A stretch of 64,000 nucleotides of DNA from Roseiarcus sp037446355 (GTDB taxonomy: Bacteria > Pseudomonadota > Alphaproteobacteria > Rhizobiales > Beijerinckiaceae): positions 27,729 to 91,728 of the forward strand of contig JBBIIT010000007.1 in NCBI GenBank assembly GCA_037446355.1. Reading direction: 5' to 3'. Positions 18,055-26,053 of the stretch are shown one piece after another; within the stretch, counting starts at the first letter, position 1, and every line of letters starts with the position of its first letter. The notes beneath the pieces were generated by a model. That model saw nothing but the letters and a program-made list of their open reading frames with translations. It was not told the origin of the DNA and made no database searches. Made by a program: the position numbers and the translations under genes.

Positions 18055-18069
18055 TTAATTTGGATTTAA
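18055..18069 (-). promoter_or_regulatory. Perfect CtrA box (TTAA-N7-TTAA)
   Basis: TTAA (18055-18058), seven bases, TTAA (18066-18069), directly upstream of the outer-membrane protein gene. This is the full-length consensus site of the cell-cycle regulator CtrA. A chance match in a GC-rich window of this size is unlikely. The site is seen directly; regulation of the barrel gene is inferred. Confidence 0.6.
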
Positions 18070-18128
18070 CCCTAACAGATCGCCAACGAACGAAGTCGAT
18101 CGCCGGTCGAAGCGCCGGTAAGACTTCG

Positions 18129-19073
18129 TTAATTGTCGATGAAACGCTGTTCGGCCAGAAACGCCGACAAACGTTCCGCGAAACGGCGGCGCAAGGGCGT
18201 CAGCGCGGGCTTGCGACGCCGCGCCAGGCCAGGGGACGCCGCGCTCGGCCAATCCGGCCAGGGCGAGGATTGGAACCAGCGTTTGTAATCCCGCGCGAAG
18301 CGCGCCTCGCCTCGCCAGGTCTCGAAATCCCAGGGTTTGGGACTATTGACGAAATGCAGCACGATCGGCGCGATGACTTCCTCGAGCCCAGTCAGGAAGA
18401 AGTCGCCCATGAAGTTAAATCGCGGGGAAAGCGGCGCGAATCGGCCTGATATGAGCGAATTCAGTGTGCTCTGTTCCATGAACGCAAAGCGTTCCGGCGT
18501 CTCGCGCAGCGCGCGCGCGGCGCGCTCGGTAAGTTCGTGCTTACGCCAGTTTTGGCGCTCGATGACCATGAGCCCGGCGTTGAAATAGGGCGTCGCGAGA
18601 TCGAGGCCGAGCGAGCGGCGGTAGGCCTGAAACTGGCGCGCCAACGCGCCGCCTTTGCAATCCATGAGAAAGATCATGTCGAACGCCGCGGCGAGAGGAA
18701 AATCGCCGATATCGATTTCGCCGAGGCGCGCGAGGCCGGGACGTACGATCAGCATATCGGCGTCGATGGCGATCAGGCGCGAATAACTTTCCGGCAAAAT
18801 CCGGTCGAGAAACAGCCGGCGGAACACGGCGCGCGAAAACCGCCCTTTGCTCTGCAAGCCCGCGTCGAAGCGCGAGAAATCGACGGTGACGAGTTCGATC
18901 CGGTCTCGCAGCGAAGGGTCGAGAGACTCGAAGCCGGGCGGGACGTCCTGCCCCTCGCAGACGATGAAGATGTCGAAAGCGTCGGCGTCGCCCTGCCCGA
19001 CAATCGAGGCGATCGTGCGCACGGCCGGGCGAAAGAACGCCAGATCGGGCGTGAAGCAGAGCGCGGTCTTCAT
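18129..19073 (-). CDS. GT8-family glycosyltransferase
   Basis: 314-residue cytosolic glycosyltransferase resembling lipopolysaccharide glycosyl/galactosyltransferases of family GT8. It shows the metal-binding DxD motif as IDADM (Asp104, Asp106), the YFNAGLMVI motif, MEQSTLN, and a C-terminal HFVNSPKPW matching the family's HxxGxxKPW metal/substrate motif in relaxed form. It starts 18 bp after the mipZ stop on the same strand and may be cotranscribed with it. The acceptor is unknown; envelope polysaccharide is likely given the family and the neighbouring outer-membrane gene. Confidence 0.8.
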   Translation of the reverse strand: MKTALCFTPDLAFFRPAVRTIASIVGQGDADAFDIFIVCEGQDVPPGFESLDPSLRDRIELVTVDFSRFDAGLQSKGRFSRAVFRRLFLDRILPESYSRLIAIDADMLIVRPGLARLGEIDIGDFPLAAAFDMIFLMDCKGGALARQFQAYRRSLGLDLATPYFNAGLMVIERQNWRKHELTERAARALRETPERFAFMEQSTLNSLISGRFAPLSPRFNFMGDFFLTGLEEVIAPIVLHFVNSPKPWDFETWRGEARFARDYKRWFQSSPWPDWPSAASPGLARRRKPALTPLRRRFAERLSAFLAEQRFIDN

Positions 19074-19091
19074 CCTAGCTCCCGCACGGCG

Positions 19092-20024
19092 TCAGTTGGG
19101 CGCCGACTCCTGCGACGCCAATTGGCGATAATAATTGACGACTCGATTGTGCCAACTGCGGCGGGATTGGAGATGCTCCATTCCGGGCAGGCGCGCCGGC
19201 AGATCGAGCGCGCCCATAAGGCTCTCGATTTCGCGCCGCGCCGCCGTCTGCGATGCGGTCAGCGCTGCGCCGCCGGCGCCTTGCTCGATCGGATCGAGCG
19301 CGGTGAGACCGATCGGGAACAGTTCCCTGAAGATCACCCGGTCATGCAGCCCGTCGGCGACGCGGAATTGCAGTTCCTTCGACAACCGGGCGATGCTGAC
19401 TGCGATCTGGCGCGCGTTGTTGCTGGCGAGCGAGGCCATGCGATTGCGCACCATCACCCAGTCGATCACGCCATTGTCGACGATCTTGCGCTTGCGCCGC
19501 GCCTGCAAGACGAGATCGGCGTATTGCGATACGCCGCCGCGCTGCCGTCGGTCGTGTTGCACGCGCGAAAAAACGTCTATGTCGACAAAACTATCGTTGA
19601 GCGGCGAAACGAGCGTGTCGGCGAGCGAATGAGCGAGGCGCATCAGATAGGAGTCGCTTGCCGGCGTGTCGATGACGACGAATTCGTAATCGTGCTCGAC
19701 GGCGCCGATCGCTTCGGCGAACATCGAGAATTCGAGCGCTTCATTGGCGCGCACGTCGTCCGATTCGCCGCGCCGCATCGCACAATGTTTCGGCATTTCA
19801 ACGGGCCAATGCGCGTTGTGCGACCAGGAGCGGCGGTTCTCGAAAAAGCGGGTCAAGGTCTGCTGGCGCGTGTCGAGATCGATGCAGGCGACCTTGTAAC
19901 CGGCCTTCAGCAGCGCGACGGCGAGGTGAATCGATATCGTCGATTTGCCGGCGCCGCCCTTTTCGTTTCCGACAACAATGACATGCGCGCTGCGCAATTC
20001 GGTCGCGTCGCTGTCGAAATCCAT
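19092..20024 (-). CDS. mipZ: Division-plane positioning ATPase MipZ
   Basis: ParA/MinD-type ATPase that forms a gradient from ParB at the poles and blocks FtsZ assembly away from midcell in alphaproteobacteria; 310 residues. Deviant Walker A GNEKGGAGKST (residues 19-29), IDLDTRQQTLTRFFENR and HSLADTLVSPLNDSFVDID are characteristic of MipZ and set it apart from ParA or MinD. The FENRR and PLNDSFVD stretches carry the subgroup assignment. The short leader before it is packed with GANTC sites. GT8 follows 18 bp downstream. Confidence 0.92.
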   Translation of the reverse strand: MDFDSDATELRSAHVIVVGNEKGGAGKSTISIHLAVALLKAGYKVACIDLDTRQQTLTRFFENRRSWSHNAHWPVEMPKHCAMRRGESDDVRANEALEFSMFAEAIGAVEHDYEFVVIDTPASDSYLMRLAHSLADTLVSPLNDSFVDIDVFSRVQHDRRQRGGVSQYADLVLQARRKRKIVDNGVIDWVMVRNRMASLASNNARQIAVSIARLSKELQFRVADGLHDRVIFRELFPIGLTALDPIEQGAGGAALTASQTAARREIESLMGALDLPARLPGMEHLQSRRSWHNRVVNYYRQLASQESAPN

Positions 20025-20033
20025 GATCGATCC

Positions 20034-20075
20034 GAATCATCAGAATCTGAATCTGGTATTCTTAGCGATTCTGAT
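20034..20075 (-). promoter_or_regulatory. Four GANTC (CcrM) sites and a 9-bp inverted repeat before mipZ
   Basis: GAATC at 20034-20038, 20043-20047 and 20049-20053 and GATTC at 20067-20071 lie 10-47 bp upstream of the mipZ start codon. Two of them sit within the inverted repeat ATCAGAATC (20039-20047) / GATTCTGAT (20067-20075) with a 19-nt spacer. In Caulobacter mipZ is known to be controlled by CcrM methylation and GcrA. Sites are directly visible; the regulatory role is inferred by homology. Confidence 0.6.
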
Positions 20076-20110
20076 TGTAACAGCCAATGCGTGGATACGA
20101 TGAAATATGC

Positions 20111-21511
20111 TCAGCGCGGCGGTTCGGTGTGGCCGACGATGCGTTTGACCTCCGGAAACCTTACGCGCACGGCGCGTTCGAGATCGTCGACGCGCCGATG
20201 CGCGGTCTCGACCGAGCTAGTCGGATCGACGCGACAATGAAAAATGCCGAAATAGCCGCCTTCGATTTCGCGCAGCCGGACGTCGTGAACGTCCCGCAAA
20301 TCGTCGCCGAGCGCGGCGGCGGCGAGGCGCAGCGCCTGCGTGAATCGCTCAGTTATTTCCGGGCTTGCGTCGCGGCCCGAAATCTCACGGGTCTCCATCG
20401 GCTCGATATGCGTTTCGACCTCGATGTCGTCGCCGAGTTCGCTTTCGATCGCGTTCTCCAGGGACGTCGCCACTTCATGCGCCGCGCCCAGGCTCATACG
20501 CCCGTCGACTTCGAGATCGAGCGAGACGCAGGCGCGTCCTTCGATGCGTTGCACGCCGACATGATGCACGAACAGGCGCCTGCGGCTGGCGATGATCTGC
20601 ACGCGCTCGAGCAGGCTTTCGTCGTCGAGCGCGATAGGATTGGCCGTCAGCGTGAGGTTCATTCGCGGCCAGCGTTCAACCAGTCTGGCCGCCAGGTCGG
20701 CCTTGATTGCAGCGACGCGCTCTAGCGGTAGGGTGCGCGACACGAACAGGCCGAGGTCGCCGACGATTTGGGCGCCGCTGCGGCGCAATCGCAAGAAGTC
20801 GATGCGAGCGACTCCGGGCGTCGCGGCGACCGCCTCGCGGACTTCGTGCGCCAGCCCCTTGGGCGCGGCGTCGACCAGCGCGTCAATGGTGCGCCGCCCC
20901 AATCGATATCCGGCGATAGCGATGAACAGCGCGACGCCAATTGCCGCCAGCGCGTCGGCGTGAGCGAAGCCCGCCCGCGTCGCGGCGAGTCCCGCCAGCA
21001 CCAGCAGCGAAGAGACGAGGTCGCTGGAAAAGTGAAGCGCGTCGGCGGCGAGGGCGTCGCTGCTCGTTTCCCGGGCGATGCGGCGCAGCGCCCGCCAGCG
21101 CACGAGATCGACGACGAGCGAGGCGACGATGGCGGCGAAGGCCGCCGCATTCGCGTCGACGGTCTCGGCGTCGGGGGCGCCGATGCGGCGCAGCGCCTCG
21201 ATCGCGACGCCGATTGAAAGCGCGAGAAGGAATCCGGTCTGGGCGAGCGCCGCCACCGCCTCGATCTTGGCGTGTCCGAAAGGATGGTCCTCGTCGGCCG
21301 GCTTGTCGGCCTCGCGCACAGCGAAATAGGTGAGGGCGCTGACGCCGATGTCGAGCGCATTGTGCGCGCCCTCGGAAATGAGCGCGAGCGAGCCGGAAAG
21401 CAGCCCCGCGCCGAGCTTGGCCAGCGTCAGCGCGAAGCTCGCCAGCGACGAGGCCAAGGCCGCCCGCCGCTTGCGCGCTCCTTCGCCGGAGATTTTCGCT
21501 TCGTCCGTCAT
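20111..21511 (-). CDS. Cation diffusion facilitator (CDF) metal exporter
   Basis: Inner-membrane divalent-metal/proton antiporter exporting Zn, Fe, Mn or related ions; 466 residues. The N-terminal half holds about six transmembrane helices with the metal-site signatures SEGAHNALD (His50, Asp54), DHPFGHAK in the loop after TM2, and DALHFSSDLVSS in TM5. The C-terminal cytosolic part is long and seems to hold two ferredoxin-like CDF dimerisation domains (around VREAVAATPGVARIDFLRLR, then about residues 380-460, HDVRLREIEGGYFGIFHC), which makes it larger than the usual 300 residues. Metal specificity cannot be read from the sequence. Confidence 0.88.
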   Translation of the reverse strand: MTDEAKISGEGARKRRAALASSLASFALTLAKLGAGLLSGSLALISEGAHNALDIGVSALTYFAVREADKPADEDHPFGHAKIEAVAALAQTGFLLALSIGVAIEALRRIGAPDAETVDANAAAFAAIVASLVVDLVRWRALRRIARETSSDALAADALHFSSDLVSSLLVLAGLAATRAGFAHADALAAIGVALFIAIAGYRLGRRTIDALVDAAPKGLAHEVREAVAATPGVARIDFLRLRRSGAQIVGDLGLFVSRTLPLERVAAIKADLAARLVERWPRMNLTLTANPIALDDESLLERVQIIASRRRLFVHHVGVQRIEGRACVSLDLEVDGRMSLGAAHEVATSLENAIESELGDDIEVETHIEPMETREISGRDASPEITERFTQALRLAAAALGDDLRDVHDVRLREIEGGYFGIFHCRVDPTSSVETAHRRVDDLERAVRVRFPEVKRIVGHTEPPR

Positions 21512-21586
21512 GCCAGGCGTGGTTTAATCCTCGCTTCAGCTTATGCGCCGCCCGGCGCACGCGGGCAAATGAATCGAGGCCAACAA

Positions 21587-22027
21587 ATGCGCTATCTGCA
21601 CACCATGATCCGTGTCGCCGACCTCGAGGCGTCGGTCGCGTTCTTTGTCGAAAAGCTCGGGATGGTCGAAACGCGCCGCACCACCAGCGAGAAGGGCCGC
21701 TATACCCTGGTCTTCCTCGCCGCGCCGGCCGACGCGGCGAACGCGCGCCATGCGCAGGCGCCGCTCGTCGAGCTGACTTACAACTGGGATCCGGAAACTT
21801 ACACGGGCGGGCGCAATTTCGGTCATCTCGCTTACGCCGTCGACAATATCTACGATTATTGCGAGAAGTTGCAGAAGGCGGGCGTCGTCATCAACCGCCC
21901 GCCGCGCGACGGGCGCATGGCCTTCATCCGCACGCCCGATCAAATCTCGATCGAACTGCTTCAGGACGGCGAAGCGCTTGCGCCCGCCGAACCCTGGCTG
22001 TCGATGCCCAATACGGGCGTCTGGTGA
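21587..22027 (+). CDS. gloA: Lactoylglutathione lyase-like VOC protein (glyoxalase I type)
   Basis: 146-residue single-domain VOC enzyme, probably glyoxalase I, which turns the methylglyoxal-glutathione hemithioacetal into lactoylglutathione. It begins MRYLHTMIRVADLEASVAFF, the standard GloA N-terminus with metal ligand His5, and contains LVELTYNWDPETYTGG (Glu ligand region), FGHLAYAVDNIYDYC and FIRTPDQISIELLQ. The ATG at 21587 is chosen over 21569 because GAGG lies 7 nt upstream. It ends 7 bp before the converging serine hydrolase gene. The C-terminal tail SMPNTGVW is typical of alphaproteobacterial GloA. Confidence 0.85.
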   Translation: MRYLHTMIRVADLEASVAFFVEKLGMVETRRTTSEKGRYTLVFLAAPADAANARHAQAPLVELTYNWDPETYTGGRNFGHLAYAVDNIYDYCEKLQKAGVVINRPPRDGRMAFIRTPDQISIELLQDGEALAPAEPWLSMPNTGVW

Positions 22028-22034
22028 GCGCCGA

Positions 22035-23237
22035 TCAGAGAATCGCCGCATTGACGAGGTTGCGGAACAGCGTGCGGAAATAGTCGCGATATTCGGGCGC
22101 CTGCACCATCAGGATCGCGAATAGCGAGTCGCGCGGCGAAATCCAGAACGCCGTGCCGGCGACGCCGCCCCAGAAATACTCGCCGGGACTGCCCGCGGTC
22201 GGCGCGAGGCCTGGGTCGGTGCGTACGGCGAAGCCGAGTCCGAAGCCGTGGCCGGGCGCGAGAAGGGCGTGGTTCTTGACGACGCCGGGCCCCAGATGGT
22301 CGCTGGCCATGAACTGGATCGTTCGCGGCCCCAGGATGCGCGCGCCGTCGAGCGCGCCACCCCCGCTGAGCATAGCGAGAAAGCGCGCGTAATCGGCCAG
22401 CGTCGAAAGCAGGCCGCCGCCGCCCGATTCGAACGCCGGCGGGGCGGTGAAATCGTTGGCGTTGATGCCCGCCGCCCGAAAGAAATCCGGAGAGAAGAGT
22501 TCGGCGCGGCGCGCGAGCTTCGAGGACGGCGTATGAAAATCGGTGTCGTCCATCACCAGCGGCCGCAAGATTTTCTCTTTCAGGACTTCGCTCAGTTTGG
22601 CGCCGGCGACGATCTCGACGACGCGCCCGAGCACGTCGGTGGAGAGCGAGTATTCCCAGACCGCGCCCGGTTGATGTTGCAACGGCAGGCGCGCCAATGC
22701 GTCGATATTGGCGGCTGCGCTGCGGTCGGGATTCATGACATCGGCGGCCAGCGTCAGCTTCTGCACCTGGCCGAGGCCGGTAAAGCCGTACGTGAGCCCC
22801 GAAGTGTGGCGCATCAAATCCTGGATCGTGATCGGCCGGCTGGCGGGAACGAGATCGAGCCGGTCGCCGTTTTCGACGCCGACTCGCATCTGCGCGAAGG
22901 CGGGCAGGAATTTGGCGACGGGTTCGGCGATCTGCAACCGCCCTTCCTCGACCAGCATCATCGCGGCGACCGATACAACAGGCTTGGTCATGGAATAGAT
23001 GCGGAAAATGGCGTCGAGCGGCATCGGCGGGCCGTTCGGCCTGAGATCCCCCAGCGTCTGCGCGAGGCCGATCTTGCCGTGCCGCGCGATCAGCATGGAG
23101 ACGCCTGGCGCCTTGCCAGCCGCGATCTCTCGTTCCATCGCTTCGGCGAGACGGCGCAGGCCCGTTCTCGAAAGCCCGACCTCCTCCGGGCGGGCGGTCG
23201 GCAGGCCGCCGAGGGCGTGAGGCGTCGGTTCGCGCAT
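22035..23237 (-). CDS. Serine hydrolase of the class C beta-lactamase/esterase family
   Basis: 400-residue SxxK-type serine hydrolase. The nucleophile motif is YSMTK (Ser82, Lys85), a YSLS motif takes the YxN role, and GHGFGLGF lies where family VIII esterases and class C enzymes carry their third motif. There is no signal peptide from the ATG at 23237, so a cytosolic esterase role (EstB-like) is more likely than a periplasmic beta-lactamase. The start is fixed by AAGGAGAG just upstream; the frame stays open further upstream only as antisense to rarA. Substrate unknown. Confidence 0.82.
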   Translation of the reverse strand: MREPTPHALGGLPTARPEEVGLSRTGLRRLAEAMEREIAAGKAPGVSMLIARHGKIGLAQTLGDLRPNGPPMPLDAIFRIYSMTKPVVSVAAMMLVEEGRLQIAEPVAKFLPAFAQMRVGVENGDRLDLVPASRPITIQDLMRHTSGLTYGFTGLGQVQKLTLAADVMNPDRSAAANIDALARLPLQHQPGAVWEYSLSTDVLGRVVEIVAGAKLSEVLKEKILRPLVMDDTDFHTPSSKLARRAELFSPDFFRAAGINANDFTAPPAFESGGGGLLSTLADYARFLAMLSGGGALDGARILGPRTIQFMASDHLGPGVVKNHALLAPGHGFGLGFAVRTDPGLAPTAGSPGEYFWGGVAGTAFWISPRDSLFAILMVQAPEYRDYFRTLFRNLVNAAIL

Positions 23238-23340
23238 GGGTCTCTCCTTTTCGGAACCGAATTTCGCTATTCCGCGCGAATTCGCAAGCGCGGAGTGCTC
23301 ACGCTGGACTCGGGTCCGGTGAGGCGACAGAGTCGCGGCT

Positions 23341-24642
23341 ATGTGCGCCGACTCGCTTCTCGCCAAGGCTCCGCCGGGCCCGCTCGCCGACCGTTTGCGC
23401 CCGCAAAGCCTCGCGGAGGTCGCGGGGCAGGAGCACCTGACCGGCCCGTCCGGCGCGCTCACGCGTCTTCTCGCCGCTCCCTCGATCGGTTCGATGATTT
23501 TCTGGGGTCCGCCCGGCTCCGGCAAGACGACGGTTGCGCGTCTGATCGGGCGCCAGGCGCAAGCCGAATTCGTCCAGGTGTCGGCGATCCATTCGGGCGT
23601 CGCCGAGTTGAAGAAGATATTCGACGCCGCGCGGGCGCGGCGCGCCGATGGGCGCTCGACGCTGCTGTTCGTCGACGAGATCCACCGCTTCAACCGCACC
23701 CAGCAGGATTCGTTTCTGCCGGTCATGGAGGACGGCTCGATCACGTTGATCGGCGCCACCACCGAGAATCCGTCGTTTGAACTCAATGCGGCCTTGCTGT
23801 CGCGCGCTCGCGTGCTGATCTTCCGTGCGCTCGACGAAGCGGCGATCGAGAAGCTGATAGCGCGCGCCGAGGCTTTGGAAGGAAGGGCGCTGCCGTTGAA
23901 CGCCGAAGCGCGCGCCGCGCTCGCGCGCATGGCGGACGGCGACGGCCGCGCCGCGCTGACGCTCGCCGAGGAGGTCTGGCGCGCCGCGCGCGAGGGCGAG
24001 GTTTTCGACGCCGCCGGCCTCGCCGAGGTCGTGCAGCGACGCGCGCCGATCTACGATAAAGCGCAGGAAGGGCATTACAATCTGATCTCGGCGCTGCACA
24101 AGAGCGTGCGCGGCTCCGATCCCGACGCGGCGCTCTATTATTTCGCGCGCATGTTGGACGCGGGCGAGGATCCGCTGTTCCTGGCGCGGCGCATCGTGCG
24201 CATGGCGAGCGAGGACATCGGCCTGGCCGATCCGCAGGCGCTCGTCGTCGCCAATGCGGCCAAGGACGCCTACGATTTCCTGGGCAGCCCCGAAGGCGAG
24301 CTGGCGATCGCCGAGGCGGTCGTCTATGTCGCGACCGCGCCCAAGTCCAACGCCATTTACACCGCGTTCAAGGCCGCCTCGGCGCTCGCCAAGGCCATGG
24401 GCTCGTTGACGCCGCCCAAGACCATCCTCAACGCGCCGACAAAGCTAATGCGCAACGAAGGTTATGGCGCCGACTACGAATACGACCACGACGCGCCCGA
24501 CGCCTTCAGCGGCCAGAACTATTGGCCGGAGGCGCTTGGGCGACAAAAATTCTACGGTCCGGTCGAGCGCGGCTTCGAACGCGAAATCCGCAAACGGCTC
24601 GACTACTGGGCGCGTCTGCGCAAGGAGCGCGGTGGGGGCTAG
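23341..24642 (+). CDS. rarA: Replication-associated recombination protein A
   Basis: AAA+ ATPase of the RarA/MgsA/WRNIP1 family acting at stalled replication forks; 433 residues. Walker A GPPGSGKTT (residues 56-64), Walker B LLFVDEIHRFNRTQQD, sensor TTENPSFELN with LLSRARV, and the C-terminal tetramerisation domain (SPEGELAIAEAVVYVATAPKSNA, NYWPEALG) are all present. Two GANTC sites (23307-23311, 23330-23334) lie just upstream. The stop TAG is shared palindromically with the converging transporter gene (CTAG at 24639-24642). Confidence 0.94.
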   Translation: MCADSLLAKAPPGPLADRLRPQSLAEVAGQEHLTGPSGALTRLLAAPSIGSMIFWGPPGSGKTTVARLIGRQAQAEFVQVSAIHSGVAELKKIFDAARARRADGRSTLLFVDEIHRFNRTQQDSFLPVMEDGSITLIGATTENPSFELNAALLSRARVLIFRALDEAAIEKLIARAEALEGRALPLNAEARAALARMADGDGRAALTLAEEVWRAAREGEVFDAAGLAEVVQRRAPIYDKAQEGHYNLISALHKSVRGSDPDAALYYFARMLDAGEDPLFLARRIVRMASEDIGLADPQALVVANAAKDAYDFLGSPEGELAIAEAVVYVATAPKSNAIYTAFKAASALAKAMGSLTPPKTILNAPTKLMRNEGYGADYEYDHDAPDAFSGQNYWPEALGRQKFYGPVERGFEREIRKRLDYWARLRKERGGG

Positions 24643-25928
24643 GCCGGGCGCGAGGTTCGCGGCGCTTGCCCGCCGATCATCCCCAATCCGATCATGGACA
24701 GAACGAGGCAGCCAGCTAGATAGTAGAAGGGCGCGAATTTGCTCCCCGTCGCCTGAACCAGCGAACCCGTGATGTAGGGCGAGAGCCCGCCGAAGATCGC
24801 GACGCCGAAGTTGTAGATGATCGAAGCGCCCGTCGAGCGCACATGCACCGGGAAAACTTCGAGCGCCAGCGCTGCGAATGGGCCACTGATGAACATGAAG
24901 AGCAGCCCGGACGCCTGCGTGCTCCACAAATTCGCATTGGTGGGATCGCCGACGAGGCGCCACGCCAACGAGAGATAGACCGCCGCGAATATGAGAATCG
25001 CCGGCGCCATCACGGTGCGACGCCCCAGTCGATCGCTGAGCAGCGCGGCGAAAGGCAGCAGGATCGCGAAGATCAGATTGACGATGAGGACGCCGAGTTG
25101 CGCGTCGGCGAGCTTCAACTTCAGGTCGGTGGCGGCGTAGTTGGTCAGGAAGATGTTGCCGAGGTAGGTGAAGGCGGTGAGCCCGGCGATCATCAAGAAC
25201 AGCGCGATCAGGGGCCGGGGAAAGCGCGCGAGCACTTCGCGCAGCGGCGTATTGGGCGTTCCCGCGCGGCTCGCCAGGAACGCCTTGAACTCCGGCGTCT
25301 CATCGACGGCGCTTCTGAGATAGAAGCCGATCGGCGCGATGACGATGCCGGCCAGGAACGGCACGCGCCAGCCCCAGCTGCTCAACGCCTCCGGCGAAAG
25401 CGACGAATTGAGGACATAGGCGAAAGTCGCGCCGGTGACGAAGGCTAGCGCCTGGGCCACGAATTGAAAGCTCGCGTAAAAGGCCTTGCGGTCGGGCGGC
25501 GCGAATTCGACCAGCATCGCCGTCGAAGTTCCGAATTCGCCGCCGGCGGAAAAGCCCTGGATGAGGCGCGCGCCCAGTAATAGGACCGGCGCCCAAACGC
25601 CGATCGAGGCGTAGGTTGGTATTACGCCGATCAGACCGGTGCCGACCGCCATCGCCAGCACGATCGTGATCAGCGCGCGCTTGCGTCCGATCTTGTCGGC
25701 CCAAATTCCAAAAAACAGGCCGCCGAATGGGCGCGCGAAATAGGCGACGCCCAACAGACCGTAAGCGGCGAGCAGACCGGTGGTTGGGTCGTCCTTCGGA
25801 AAGAACTGTTTGCCGATGACCCCGGCGAACAGGCCGAAAACGGTGAAGTCGAACCATTCGAGCGCGTTGCCGATCGTCGAGGACCAGACAACGCGGCGTC
25901 GCATGGCGGGATCGATGGCCGTCGTCAT
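24639..25928 (-). CDS. MFS transporter of the metabolite:H+ symporter (MHS) family
   Basis: 429-residue inner-membrane proton symporter with about twelve helices, resembling KgtP/ProP. Signature stretches are NALEWFDFTVFGLFAGVIG, ARPFGGLFFGIWADKIGRKR (the MFS motif between TM2 and TM3), GFSAGGEFGTSTAMLVE and LLSDRLGRR. MHS members carry alpha-ketoglutarate, citrate, shikimate, proline/betaine or dicarboxylates. The next gene upstream encodes malonyl-CoA decarboxylase, so a dicarboxylate such as malonate is a reasonable but unproven guess. An in-frame TTG at 25940 is the alternative start. Confidence 0.85.
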   Translation of the reverse strand: MTTAIDPAMRRRVVWSSTIGNALEWFDFTVFGLFAGVIGKQFFPKDDPTTGLLAAYGLLGVAYFARPFGGLFFGIWADKIGRKRALITIVLAMAVGTGLIGVIPTYASIGVWAPVLLLGARLIQGFSAGGEFGTSTAMLVEFAPPDRKAFYASFQFVAQALAFVTGATFAYVLNSSLSPEALSSWGWRVPFLAGIVIAPIGFYLRSAVDETPEFKAFLASRAGTPNTPLREVLARFPRPLIALFLMIAGLTAFTYLGNIFLTNYAATDLKLKLADAQLGVLIVNLIFAILLPFAALLSDRLGRRTVMAPAILIFAAVYLSLAWRLVGDPTNANLWSTQASGLLFMFISGPFAALALEVFPVHVRSTGASIIYNFGVAIFGGLSPYITGSLVQATGSKFAPFYYLAGCLVLSMIGLGMIGGQAPRTSRPA

Positions 25929-26053
25929 GGAAACTCGCAAAGATTCGCGAGGGCCCCCCGGGATTTCGAAGCCGAACCTGTGCGTTCGATATTCGCCCGC
26001 TCCCTCGATGGTTCGGAATAGACGTGCGGACGGCGCGATCTGTCAAGCGTTGG

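Noticed and set aside
23238..23930. Upstream in-frame extension of the serine hydrolase (to 631 codons)
   Set aside because: It lies opposite rarA, has no family similarity, and the ATG at 23237 has a strong ribosome-binding site.
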